DNA from: Echinarachnius parma
Lineage: Eukaryota; Echinodermata; Echinoidea; Clypeasteroida; Echinarachniidae
Direction: 5' to 3'
Assembly (NCBI GenBank): GCA_037951105.1
Contig: JBAMJV010003329.1
Span: forward strand, 1-64,000
DNA: 64,000 nt
This document shows positions 10,823 to 22,532 of the stretch, in pieces; positions within the stretch are counted from its first letter, which is position 1, and every line of letters begins with the position of its first letter. The notes under the pieces are model-generated. The model ran no database searches and was not told the DNA's origin. It worked only from the letters and a program-made list of their open reading frames with translations. The position numbers and the translations under genes are program-made.

Positions 10823-11381
10823 AGGGGAATTCCACCCCAGAAATGTGATGTTTGCTATAATATGAAGTGAATATGAAGAATCATGATCGAAAATCTGAGC
10901 CAAAACGGTAGAGCAATAAAAAAGTTATGACAGGATGAACTTTGCTCCGATTTTTAGTATCGTTCGCAATTGCTATCGATCGTGACGTCACTTGCGAGCT
11001 GCAGCCATTTTGACTTCTACATGGAAATTTTGAAAAATTTAAATTTTCTTAATAACAAAGCAAATTTATGAGCTTACAAATTCCAAAGAGGTTGGCCCAT
11101 CGATATTCTTCTATGAATTCGTGAAAACAAGCAGAGAAAATTAATTTTTAGCAATGAAAATGAGAAATAAGTGTATTTTCATGTACTAAAGCCATGGCGA
11201 GTTGCTCGTCAATGATGTTGCATATGGCGGCAATTTTGAAACGATCGCTCATTACTACATGATGTTCAAATAGGTATAACTCCCATGTTTCTTGTCCGAT
11301 TTTGATCAAATTTTCACCAATTATGCCTCTTATTCTGCTTATTCAAATAACGAATGGTTTTATCAAGCCCGGAATACCCCT
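10823..11381. mobile_element. MITE family C, TTAA target site
   Basis: Ends AGGGGAATTCC and ...GGAATACCCCT with TTAA at 10819-10822 and 11382-11385. It is inserted in the LINE relic. No ORF. Confidence 0.72.
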
Positions 11382-11397
11382 TTAACATAGATGTTGA

Positions 11398-11475
11398 CAT
11401 GGGCGGCGCGTAGGTACTTCCGTATCACCCCCCCCCCCCCGATGAATAGGTATCAATGAAATATCTACGCCCATG
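11398..11475. mobile_element. 78-base hAT-like hairpin element
   Basis: Perfect 8-bp duplication GATGTTGA at 11390-11397 and 11476-11483. Ends CATGGGCGGCGCGTAGGTA and ...TATCTACGCCCATG, with a poly-C in the centre. Confidence 0.75.
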
Positions 11476-12060
11476 GATGTTGAACAGAGTTTGGCCAGAA
11501 TGCTTCCTGCGCCAACCACACTTCTTTCCAGACAGCTCGACGAAGAAGCGTCTGTTTTCAATCAAGGTCTTTACCATGTTGGTCAAGTGCATTTTGTTCA
11601 CATTCAGTAGTTTGTGTAGAGTCTGTGCACAGTAGCATAAGCTGATGAGAGGTCTACAAACACAACTCCAGTTAAGACATTTACTGGAAAACATCTTCTA
11701 TATGTTGGGTAAGGTTAAGCAGTTGTCTTGTGCAATACTTCCTAGGCTGGAATCATGCCTGCTCCTTCATCAGAGATGGTTATACAACTGTACATGGTGG
11801 GTACCTGGGTGGGTCAGAATTAGTCGCTCGAACAGCTTAAAGGTGTGGAAAAGAAGTGAGACTGGTATGTAACACTTTGTTGCTGATGGGTCTTTTTTTG
11901 GAGCTTGCATGGCATGTTCTGATGGATGTTGTTCCACGACAGGGAAAGTGTCCTCCCAACAGTTGTCCACATATGTAAATTGTTTAGGATTGTAGTGAGT
12001 GTGATCTTAATGTCAGAGATTACTTTTGTTGTGTGTGTGTGTTCTTGACAACAATTCACA

Positions 12061-13004
12061 GGTTTTCAGCATAAATTAAAAATGCTTCAGCAGTTTGGTT
12101 AAGTGAAATCAATTGTAATCTCATTTACATGGTTAGGACGAGCCAGTGGCTTACAGTTCCATATGCATAGACAGCATTAGGTTTTAAGCCATCTTCTATG
12201 GACTGTGGCAAATTAATTATTTAGCTCGTGATTTAGCATTGGTCAGGAGCCAGCCTGCCCAAGCTCGGGGTGCTCTTTTGTGATTGCATGGTGCTGGTTT
12301 AGGATCAAGCGCTTCAAAAGCTTACAAAATATGGCACAGAAGGCAGATGCTTAATTATTTTATCATTATTTATGATAATTTCCTGGCATTAAGATAGTGA
12401 TACTTTGGCATTATATCTGATCACTACAGTAAATGGTGTAATGCTTAATATGATAACATTTGAGGTATACACTATTTGTCACCCGTATTTGCTTATACCA
12501 TTTATTTAAAGTAAAGAAAAACAAACAGCATGAAATATAGAATCTAACTGACATCAGCTATTGCCACAACCATGCTTTCACAGTCCTTCATGCTAACAGA
12601 TCATTTGTGAGGTGTCAGTGATTAACTGAATGTATTTAGTACCCCGTGTACATGTATTATGAATATTGAGACATATAGTACGTTTATTTTAGTAAAAAAG
12701 AGCGCAAATGTTGCAAAAGGAGTTAACAGTTCTACACACACAGACATTCCCCTGCAAATTTCAGACAACTTTTCATGATCAAAAACATTTTTCAATGTGG
12801 TCGTTAACTTTAATTTGCATTCAATTCATTCGCCACTTTCTGTCATCATGGTAATCATTTAAAGGCATGAATGTGTACTCACCTAGTTGTCACATGAAGT
12901 TTCTGTCACATTTGGAGAGTAGGTATCAAATAATGAACTGTAAACAAGAGGTGTTCATTTGTTCTCTTTTCTGAAACAAACAAATGTGATGCCAAACAGA
13001 AGTA
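12061..13004. other. No recognised feature inside the large inverted repeat
   Basis: AT-rich sequence between the LINE relic and the Tc1 element. I see no ORF, terminal repeat or domain. Confidence 0.4.
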
Positions 13005-14217
13005 CCCTTCCTTGCCATAAGTATTGCAACATGGTGAAATTCGTTACATTTTTGGTAAATTACTTATCTATGTTGTAGCGGTGTTTTGTACTAAATAATT
13101 GAATAATTACCGACATTTCGGTATAAATGGAAGGTGCACATTATTCACTTTCTCATTCAAGGCCCTCATGAACAAACCATGGTCAAGACATCCGGGTAAT
13201 CTAACGTGCAACTCCGGCAAATCGTCGCCCTGATGGAGGAGGGGGTTTCGGTGGCTCATATTGCTGAACACTTTCAGGTATGCCGTCAAACGGTGTACAG
13301 AGTGTGTAAACGCCATAGGGAAAGGGACAATTTTGACTAGCAACAATCCTCATGCCCGCATTTCCAGGAGGAAGATTATCATATCTCGTGTCAATCGCCA
13401 GAGGCGCATCAGGTGGTCCTCCAGAGTGAGGGATTGGACGGTGTAGGACAATTGGAGTCACGTCCGGTCTTTTCCGACGAGAGTAGATTTTGCCTTTCTA
13501 CCAACGACGGAAGAGTAAGAGTCTGGCGTGAATCCGACACCTTATACGACCCAAGCAACATGATCTACACTAAAGGAATGCAGTTTCAGTCATGGTTTGG
13601 GGGTGTCTGCATCTATGGAGTCGGCGATCTTGTTGTCGTGTACGGGAACATGGATAACGCAAAAATATCGGGAGATTCTGGACTCTCACGTGTTTCCATC
13701 AATTGGTTACATCTTTGGCGACGCGCAACACCAATCATTTTCCAGGATGACAACACACCGGCCCACAGGTCTGTCCAGATGGACCAATGGTATGACGAAA
13801 AAAGCATTAACAGGGTGCAGTGGCCAGAACAATGACCAGATGCTAACCCGATAGAGAATCTGTGAGATGCCATCAAGAGAGCCCTCACCAAGGACTAAGA
13901 AACCACCAGGGAGGGTTTGGTCGGCTCTATCTTCAGGGTCTGGGACAGCATCACCCAAAAAAAGACTGCATGGTCTATACGGGACTCTACCAAGGAGGAT
14001 GCGCGCCATTTTCAGAATGCGCGGGTACCAAACAAAATACTAGAACTTCATAAAATTTACATGATAAATGATTCTTGACATGTTACTGAATCGTGCCTGA
14101 TAATAAAAACTTAAATCATTTACTACAACTTAATTAAGACAGCACGTATTATCATGTCATACGTTGCCTCCTGTGTAATGAATGTGTCTATGTTGCAATA
14201 CTTTTGGCACGGGAGGG
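13005..14217 (+). mobile_element. Tc1-like DNA transposon, inactive
   Basis: The inverted termini are CCCTTCCTTGCCATAAGTAT and ...ATACTTTTGGCACGGGAGGG, each followed by TGTTGCAATA-type sequence and flanked by TA (13003-13004 and 14218-14219), the Tc1/mariner target. Length 1213 bases is close to a full element. Confidence 0.82.
13161..14010 (+). pseudogene. Tc1-like transposase, stops and frameshifts
   Basis: The first ATG context (13171) gives MVKTSG then a stop, followed by QLRQIVALMEEGVSVAHIAE and CRQTVYRVCKRHRERD, the paired-like helix-turn-helix that binds the termini. After a stop and a frame change the catalytic part follows at 13413-13835: VFSDESRFCLSTNDGRVRVW, the second acidic motif IIFQDDNTPAHRS, and QWPEQ-stop-PDANPIENL, which contains the third catalytic position. 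The DDE-type core is recognisable, but at least two stops and one or two frameshifts inactivate it. It cuts and pastes its own element; here it cannot. The first catalytic Asp lies in SDESRF. Confidence 0.82.
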
Positions 14218-14231
14218 TATAATTCAAATAT

Positions 14232-15349
14232 TGAAAAACAAGTTTCTGACCAGAATTTTCCCAAAACATTTTGTCTTACATGCTATCGAAAATCTCACTC
14301 AGGACTAGATACATAGGGTTACTACTAAGTGAATAATCTGAAATTGTTTGTATGTAGCGCAATGTAATCCCCATTCCACTTTTAAGGTACAATTCAGTCT
14401 GAGTTATAAATAATTTAGACACTAAAATATACAAGATACAACACAGCAGTCTTAAATTTCAATCTAGGGAAAGTAGATTGCATAATAATGCAAACAAAAT
14501 GTCAAGATGTCTATACAAATCAAACAGATAGAGAAAAAATTACATTTTTATCAGAATATATAGGATTTTGTATGTTTTTATCAAATTTTAGTAAATAGCG
14601 CCCTCATATGATGAACTTTTGAAATTCTACTTATTGCAAACAGAATAGCCCTACTAGTTCTACATATGTGCCAAATATGAGAGCGATTGGTTCTAAAATA
14701 AAGAAATTAAAGAGGGAGCAATATGTACCGATTTGTGCACTACACAAAATGGCCATCATTATGCCTTACACTTGCATATGACACATGGTGATTACGTAAT
14801 AAAAAATGTCATTTTTGTACATTATATTCAAAGGATAATAGCATTTCTGATTTGAATATACTTTCAGAAATACACATAATAAGTTTAAGCTCATTATCAT
14901 CATTCTCATGGTGAAAAAAATTAACTATACCAATGAACATTGTTTTTTTGACCGTTTTGTTTACGGAAATTCCCATGATTTTTCATACGCAAATTTGATG
15001 ACGTCATAATTATATGAAGCCTATCAACTTTGACCATGAAACTTTTTCTGTGTCTTAGGCATATATAAACATATGTATCAGCAAAATTTAGTTGATAAAG
15101 ACCTAGTCATTATCAAATGAGAGCACTTGACGCAATCTCAATTTTCACCAACCCTAAGAAATGCAGCAAAAAATGAAAAAGTGCTATTTTTACATACATC
15201 CAAACAAGTAGTAAAAAACCATAGTGTATATGAGTTTTTTTCTTGTTAACATTTTGTTTCTAACATTAGACATATCAATGGACAAAATGACACCCAAGTC
15301 GGAGGATCATAGGGGGGGTCCCCGGTAGACCCCTCTGGCCCACGGACTA
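14232..15349 (-). repeat. Right arm of the 7.3-kb inverted repeat
   Basis: Reverse complement of 8037-9172: for example ...AAGTTTCTGACCAG at the inner end, CCAACCCTAAGAAATGCAGC in the middle and CCGGTAGACCCCTCTGGCCC at the outer end. Confidence 0.75.
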
Positions 15350-15359
15350 TAATGGTTAT

Positions 15360-16790
15360 ATTTGGTATCACTTGAAAAAGTGTGTATACCTCTTTAAAAT
15401 GATACCAAATTCATAAGCATCACGAGCACGAGGTATGCGCAGTATATTTGAGAATGGGGGAATGTCAGAAGTGAAATGTCACAAAATGCGCCAACAAACT
15501 TCTGTTGGAAGGTCTGACACCCATATCACGGTCTTTCTCAAGTTCAAATTCTTTCGACGATGAATATCTTGACAATGAAGTGATACTGTTGAATATGGTA
15601 TCAGACAAAAGCCTGTTTAATTATCTTTCCATTGACACCTCACTTGGAATGATTATGAAAGCCGGGTAGGTACAATTAAGGTGAATATTGGGGAGGATCG
15701 ACAGCAACATTTAAACAAAATGCATTTGATTGTGTGAAATTGAAGGCGTTGCATCCAAAAACGACTTTTTGTGGGGATATCTTAGTACTTTACTTTACAT
15801 AATCATTATGAAATTCAACATCATGTTGAAGCGTGTTAATTTGTCAATAAAATAATGCCCCATTTATAGTGGTTATGTGATTGAGGTGTGTGTAGTACCT
15901 CTAAATGTATGGGGCTCAAAATGACACGTTGCAAGGTCGATGTTCTACCGTTTGATGGGCATACCTACACGGTCAAAGAGGAGGCTAATATGCCAGTTCT
16001 GGCCAGTTTGCGTACGTTTAGAGAAATTTGATGCATTTTCAATACATCAAGTCTGTGAGTTTCATGTACTGCGCACTCACATTCAGCATAATCATTGCAA
16101 ATGAGATATCATATTAAAGATAAATTAACGAGCTTTCCGATAGTGCAAAACGTAATGATGATAGAGTTATGATTAATACAACAATATCTTACCGGAATCT
16201 TGAAACAAGAAGCCACGGTCTTAAATTCATAGCATTAATAGACCCCCATATCCGGTTTTACTGCACACACCCCAATAGCATAATTGTTACAGGTGAGACA
16301 TAATTTTAAGGAAAAATAAACATGCTTTCACATGATGCTAAATTTACTGATGATTATGCATTGTAAAACCCCAAAACATCTCCTCCAATAGTCGTTTTTC
16401 GATGCAACGCCTTCAATTTCACAAAATGAAATGCATTTTGCAACATTTCACTTTCAGCCCTCCCCCATATTCAACTGTTCCATACTTAACCTGTTAATAA
16501 AATTGTTTCGGACATAACCGTATTGAAAAGATAGACACGCTTTAAAATGATACCAAATTTGATAAGTTTAAATCATTTGAACACGCGACAATCTTCGATA
16601 CAACTTGAACATTAAAAAATACGACACAAGAGTCAAATTTCCCAACTGAATACTTTCGGCCCATTTTGCGACATTTGACTTCTGACCGTCCTCCATTCTG
16701 AAACGCACTGTGTATTCCCTGATTTGAAATAAATGACAAATAATGTACCATTTTAAAGGGAAATCATCATGCATTGCAATGACACTAAAA
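15360..16790. repeat. Diverged direct and inverted repeats, unclassified
   Basis: TTTAAAATGATACCAAATT occurs at about 15394 and 16541. A segment around GAAATTGAAGGCGTTGCATC (15738) returns inverted near 16400 (GATGCAACGCCTTCAATTTC). The limits are unclear. It could be an old foldback element. No ORF of interest. Confidence 0.4.
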
Positions 16791-16964
16791 GTAAAAAATA
16801 CAATTTGACAATAAGAGTGATATAATCGATCAAAGTTGAGTTTCCGAACTTTTGTTGAGGGGTTTAGATACAGAAATTATTGTCTGCTTTGTTGTTATCA
16901 TATCATTGCATTCTCTTGAATAAATCACATCCCTACTTCAAGTTTCCATTGATTAGCTGTATCA

Positions 16965-17215
16965 TTTTAATGATAATTATTATTATTTAAAAACCACTTT
17001 TGACAATTTTTGAAAAAGTGTAAGCATTTTTTTGTTTTTTTCCAAAAATCGTCGTATTTATTTAGGGCCCAAATAAATACGATCGGATATATATTTATTG
17101 ATATTTCATCCATTTCTGAACCGATTTTGACCAAATAAAGTTTATTCTGCCATTAAAATTGCATGTTCTTTCAAATTCGACACTCAGTTTTTCATTACCT
17201 CACGAACAAATTGTG
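16965..17215. mobile_element. MITE family A remnant
   Basis: Shares GGGCCCAAATAAATA, CCGATTTTGACCAAATAAAG and CACTCAGTTTTTCATTACCTC with the family A copies. Both ends are missing. Confidence 0.55.
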
Positions 17216-17509
17216 ACCAGCTCTGTCACTTTGGGTAATTCATCGGGAATATCAAAATTGAGATTTTTAGTGTTTTGAATTCTCTAGGATTTCAGCTTTA
17301 AAATGATATACAACTTGATAAGTATGAGTTTCTTGAAGGCTAGAAAAACGCAAATTAATAACATGGACCAGAGCCCCGTGATTTGTCAAACAACTAGTGG
17401 GGCAGATAAGTGTTAAACATCAAGGAAATCGTGCAAATAGTCATACAAGCAAGCAAATTGGCATGTACATTACCTTTAGTTCACTTTTTCAGAAAAAAGA
17501 ATCTGGCCA

Positions 17510-18720
17510 CTCAAAATTCCAACATGGCGGCCATTTTCCAAGATGGCCGCCAAAAAGCTACTTTTTGTCATAAAAAGAGAAATAATCAGTAGATTTCAAA
17601 GATCTTGGAGTCGATTCCAATTATATATGGTATGCAGAAACCCCATGTGCTACTTGTAGTAACTATCCAATGGTGTATCTACTGTTAAAATCCAATATGG
17701 CGGCCATTTTCCAAGATGGCCGCCAAAAAAGCTACTTTTTGTCCTAAAAAGAGAAATAATCAGTAGATTTGAATGTTCTTGGAGTCGATTCCAATTATAT
17801 ATGGTATGCCGAAACCACATGTGCTACATGTAGTAACTATCCAGTGGTGTATCTACTGTTAAAATCCAATGTGGCGGCCATTTTCCAAGATGGCCGCCAA
17901 AAAAGCTACTTTTTGTCATAAAAAGATAAATAATCAGTAGATTTCAATGATCTTGGAGTCGATTCCAATTATATATGGTATGCAGAAAACCCATGTGCTA
18001 CATGTAGTAACTATCCAGTGGTGTATCTACTGTTAAAATCCAATATGGCGGCCATTTTCCAAGATGGCCGCCAAAAAAGCTACTTTTTGTCATAAAAAGA
18101 GAAATAATCAGTAGATTTATGATCTTGGAGACGATTCCAATGATATATGGTATGCCGAAACCACATGTGCTATATGTAGTTATCTAGTGGCGTATCTACT
18201 GTTTAAATCCAATATGGCGGCGATTTTCCGAGATGGCCGCTAAAAATCTACTTTTTGTCATGAGAAGAGAAATAATTAGTTGATTTCATTGATCTTGCAG
18301 TCGATATATGCAGAAACCTAATGTTCTTTATTTTTAAAATTTTGAAATCCAATATGGCAGCCATTTCCCTTGATGATAGCTGAAAAAGCTACATTTCTGC
18401 ATATTCATTGAGTAAGTTGGTCAATTTCAATAAGTCGATTTACTTCTGAATTATTTGTGGAAACCTAATTTGCTTTTCCAGACCTATTTAATTGTGTAGC
18501 TACTGGAAAATCAAACATGACAACCATCTCCAAGATCTCCAAGATGGCCGCCATAAATACTTTGTATCATTAAAATACAAAGTCGATTGAAATAATGTTT
18601 GGTTTAATGATACCAAAAGTGTTACATTCAGTAGCTATTGCAAAAATCCACTATGGCGCCCATTTTTCCTAACATGGTTGCCAAAAAGCGATATTTTAGC
18701 ATAAACATTGACACTGTTGG
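17510..18720 (+). repeat. Left tandem array, about 175-base units
   Basis: Units recur at about 17519, 17695, 17869, 18045, 18212 and 18350, then decay. Each has ATGGCGGCCATTTTCC, AAGATGGCCGCCAAAAA, AAAAAGAGAAATAATCAGTA and CTTGGAGTCGATTCCAAT. The inner units are the most diverged. Confidence 0.85.
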
Positions 18721-20429
18721 TCAATCCCAATGTTCTTGGAGTCGATATAAATGTATATTATAAGTACATCTCAAATTTGCGACATCCGAGCCTATCCAGT
18801 TTCCAGTTGCGTAGGTACTGGAAAATCCAAGATGACTACAATAATGTAAAGAATATGGAACGTTTAGGTCTCCTTTAAAGGCAGTGTAGCACATTTGCAT
18901 CCACCAAACCAGGTGGGAAAACAAATCTTGTAACTTGTAGGCCTGAACGAAAGCTCTTAATGGACACATTCTACAATTTAATGTTGATGTCCCTTTTTGA
19001 TCAGGTAAGAGAGAAATCAAATTTTGTATTTATTCATGTTTTCAAAATCGCTAAATCTTGGTCTTGATCTTGATCTTGATCTCGGACCCTCTGGTCTTGG
19101 ACCCAACACTGCTGAGTTACCTCAACCCATACTTTTTTTCCGATATTAAATTCGTTTATTGAAGAAGTAAGGGTTTAATTGATTTAATATTTCTCACACA
19201 TTTTATTTGACATCATTTCCTAGCTACATGCACATTTTGAGAAAGATCCGCGGTGTTTACAAATGTGTTTCACAACCTTTAATCTACTAGCCGCATAACC
19301 AGAGGATGTCACCCGAATTAATATCATACAAGCTTCTCTGCTAATAAAAGCGTTAGATTTCCTGAGCTAGTGTCAAATATAATTTATGACTCCAGCAATC
19401 CATCTAATTCGTAGCCTTCTCCGTCTACCTGTGGTCTATTCCTTGCAGGCACGTCATGTTCCATCCTCACAATGTGACCAAACCAACTAAATCTGTGTTT
19501 TGTAAATCTGAATACTTCCTATATCATTGTTAGACACCAAGGTTATTGAGTATTTTCCAGGATGGAATAGAGATTGAAAGTAAATGTTTGTTTGTTTATC
19601 AACATATCAGAAATATTCAAGCAGTAAACCAAACAAGTATCATCAAAGAGATTGACAGATCTCACTCCGTTGTAACCTCCAGGAACTATTCTGGAACGAA
19701 AGTCAACCGCCCCTTGTTTCAAGCACGGAACTGATATACATCAGGACTCTGCATTTCAGTTTATGTCTCCATAATATATCCTTTGGAGCACTTACTACCT
19801 GCAGGTACTGCAACTAACACTTGTTTTCGCCTAAGTACAGGTAAAGGATCAATTCAAACAATATTCTAGAATGAGCATACAATTAGAATGTTGCAGTGAG
19901 CAGTTTCGACCTCCATCACGACAACCACATGTCCTACATACACGCTTTTAACAATAGTGCGTTACTGCTAATATTAACGTGCTATTAGTATCAGATCTGT
20001 CAGTTCTCTTTACCAGTCACCTCCCCGGACCCCCCCCCCCCCCCCACAATCCACTAATTTTACTCTTAAACTTCATGCTCTGAATGAAATATGTATCAAC
20101 AAATAATATACATGGTACCAGTCTTATGCTTCAAAGACTTCATCCGTGGCATATGAATATTGTATTTTGGACTTTTATACAGTCACCGAGTGCTGCAGGG
20201 TCTACAGGGTCGGCTGATTCTCTTAGCTGAAGGATTCCGGGATGTGTGCGTTGTAATAATCGCTCGATATTTCTGGTTATGGTGCTATAAAATTGTATTT
20301 CATCGAATGCACTTTAATAAGTGCACTCGCTTCATTTCCAGCCACTTCCATACCTTCAAGAAGTCTAGCCGTTAGCAACATTCGCGCACCTAGATTAGTT
20401 CAATTTCTAGCAAAAGAAGGCCTTCAGAT

Positions 20430-20631
20430 TCTTACTGGATTGGGTTGCTCATAATAATCACAATGCACTGTTGTTCGCTTGTAGATTATTCTATTAATCT
20501 GAGCTTGCAATGTTTGCTCATGGTTGTTAGTCATTTGGTTATATCTTCCTCCTGAAGCTGCCTCGTACACGAAAAATAGATGCCATCGGCTCTGACATTG
20601 CAGTAATTTGAAAACTAGCCTAGAACCGATG
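20430..20631 (-). other. Possible unassigned exon in the foldback spacer
   Basis: The minus strand has an open frame containing WHLFFVYEAASGGRYNQM and VHCDYYEQPNP, ending at CCA followed by the strong donor GTAAGA; an AG with a pyrimidine-poor tract lies upstream near 20600. I do not recognise the family. The phase (0) does not match the CUB-SRCR-WSC gene. It could be a chance ORF. Confidence 0.2.
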
Positions 20632-20689
20632 TAGAAAGTAGTGTGTAGCATGAAATTGTTTCTTGGTGTTAATGTAAATTTTTAATCCA

Positions 20690-21960
20690 CTCCAAAATGC
20701 ATTAAAATGTACCACCTCAACCGATTTGTATGCAAAATTGTAGCTTTTTGGCAGCAATCTTGAAAATGGCCGCCATGTTGGATTTTTACAGTAGCTACAT
20801 CACTGGTAGAGGACTGAATGTTGCACATTCGGTTTTTGTGTACCATCATTTATTTGATTCAACTCCTAGATCATTGCATTCGACTAATTAGTTCTCTTTT
20901 TATGACAGTTAAATGAGTACGTTTTTGGCCCCCATCTTGGGAAATGGCCGCCATATTGGATTGTAACAGTATCTACACCACTGGATAGGGACTAAATATA
21001 GCACATTTAGTTTCTGCACACCATCATTTATTTGAATCGACTCCAAGATCATTGAAATCGACTAGTATTTCTCTTATTATGACAAAAAACAGCTTTTGGG
21101 CGGCCATCTTGGAAAATGGCCGCCATGTTGGATTTTCAGAGAAGCTAACCCACTGGATATATTGCCTTATTGTAGCACATTTGGTTTCTGCATACCATAT
21201 ATATTTGGAATCGACTCCAAGATCATTGAAAAATACTAATTATTTCTCTTTTTATGCCAAATAGTAGCTTTTTCAGCAATCATCAAGGGAAATGGCCGCC
21301 ATATTGGATTTCAACTAAATATAGAACATTAGGTTTCTGCGTATATCGACTCCAAGATCAATGAAATCAACTAATTATTTCTCTTCTCATGACAAAAAGT
21401 AGATTTTTAGCGGCCATCTGGGAAAACTGCCGCCATATTGGATTTTAACAGTAGAAGAGAAATAATGTAGCACATGGGGTTTCTGCATACCATATATAAT
21501 TGGAATCGACTCCAAGATCCTTGAAATCTACTGATTATTGCTCTTTTTATGACAAAAAGTAGCTTTTTGGCGGCCATCTTGGAAAATGGCCGCAATGTTG
21601 GAATTTTGCGTGGCCAGATTTTTTTCTGAAAAAGTGGCCAACATGTAATGTACATACCATATATAATTGGAATCGACTCCAAGATCATTGAAATCTACTG
21701 ATTATTTCTCTTTTTATGACAAAAGGTAGCTTTTTTGGCTGCCATCTTGGAAAAAGGCCGCCATATTGGATTTTAACAGTAGATACACCACGGGATAGTT
21801 ACTACATTTAGCACATGTGGTTTCGACATACCATATATAATTGGAATCGACTCCAAGATCCCTGATATCTACTGATTATTTCTCTTTTTATGACAAAAAG
21901 TAGCTTTTTGGCGGCCATCTTGGAAAATGGCCGCCATGTTGGAATTTTGCGTGGCCAGAT
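20690..21960 (-). repeat. Right tandem array, inverted relative to the left
   Basis: The same unit in reverse at about 20770, 20947, 21117, 21294, 21431, 21590, 21758 and 21925: ATTGGAATCGACTCCAAGAT, then CTTTTTATGACAAAAAGTAG, CTTGGAAAATGGCCGCCAT. Again the units nearest the centre differ most. Confidence 0.85.
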
Positions 21961-22532
21961 TTTTTTTCTGAAAAAGTGGACAACAGGTAATGTACATGCA
22001 AATTTGCTTGCTTGTATGACTATTTGCACGATTGTTACTCCTATCTGCTCCACTAAACGGAGAAAATCGCTTCTAAAGTTTTGCATCCATTCAGAAAAGC
22101 ATTCTCACACACCGAGCGAGAAGTTGAACGGTTCGCTTTCACCTTTCCGCTTTTCGTTATCGATCAGCAAACGAAATAATGCATGCGCAGTTATACTATT
22201 ATTCATCGGCCAATCAGCAACGCTTTCGCCGGTATTACGTAATTGTACAAAGCCTCAGCCCTAAGTCTCAGTTGATCAACAAACTAGCCCATGTGCTGCC
22301 CTTTGATGTGCATGTATTACAACCGCGGTGTATTATGTATGTACGTACCGCCATAAACCACCGCATCATATTCACCGTACCGCCGCTGTACCACCGGTAG
22401 ACAAAAGAAAAGCGCAGTTTGATACCGTATGATATGGTACGCTGCACACACACACTGCACACTTGCGGCATGCCCAGCGCGATTCAACGCGGTACCCATA
22501 GAATTATAAACAAACCAACCACTCGTTTACTA

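Larger units (their letters stand above)
9766..12060 (-). pseudogene. LINE relic (reverse transcriptase), heavily decayed
   Basis: Minus-strand fragments appear in RT order: FKLFERLIL (about 11850), a middle segment around 11600-11480, LLDDLCITTHSDDFPKAE with its YKENHLKA continuation (10800-10640), and a C-terminal Cys-rich tail ECECGQAPQIIDHLLSC with ALRFAGHW (9930-9780). That tail is typical of Jockey/CR1-type elements from invertebrates. Frameshifts and stops separate every piece. A TTAA MITE (10823-11381) and a 78-base hAT-like hairpin (11398-11475) interrupt it. No catalytic YADD is preserved intact. Confidence 0.68.
17390..22060. mobile_element. Giant foldback element made of two inverted tandem arrays
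   Basis: The outer sequence CAAATAGTCATACAAGC (17432) returns as GCTTGTATGACTATTTG (about 22010), and the adjacent GGCAGATA/TCTGC(T)CC motifs extend the symmetry to about 17390 and 22060. Inside each edge lies a tandem array of units of about 175 bases in opposite orientation. A spacer of about 2 kb separates them. No transposase is seen. Confidence 0.65.

Noticed and set aside
17510..18720. Regularly spaced repeats as a CRISPR array
   Set aside because: Units are about 175 bases with no short repeat/unique spacer pattern, and the DNA is eukaryotic.
21407..22086. Minus-strand ORFs of 92-93 codons repeated twice
   Set aside because: They are the array unit read in an open frame; repetition explains the similarity.
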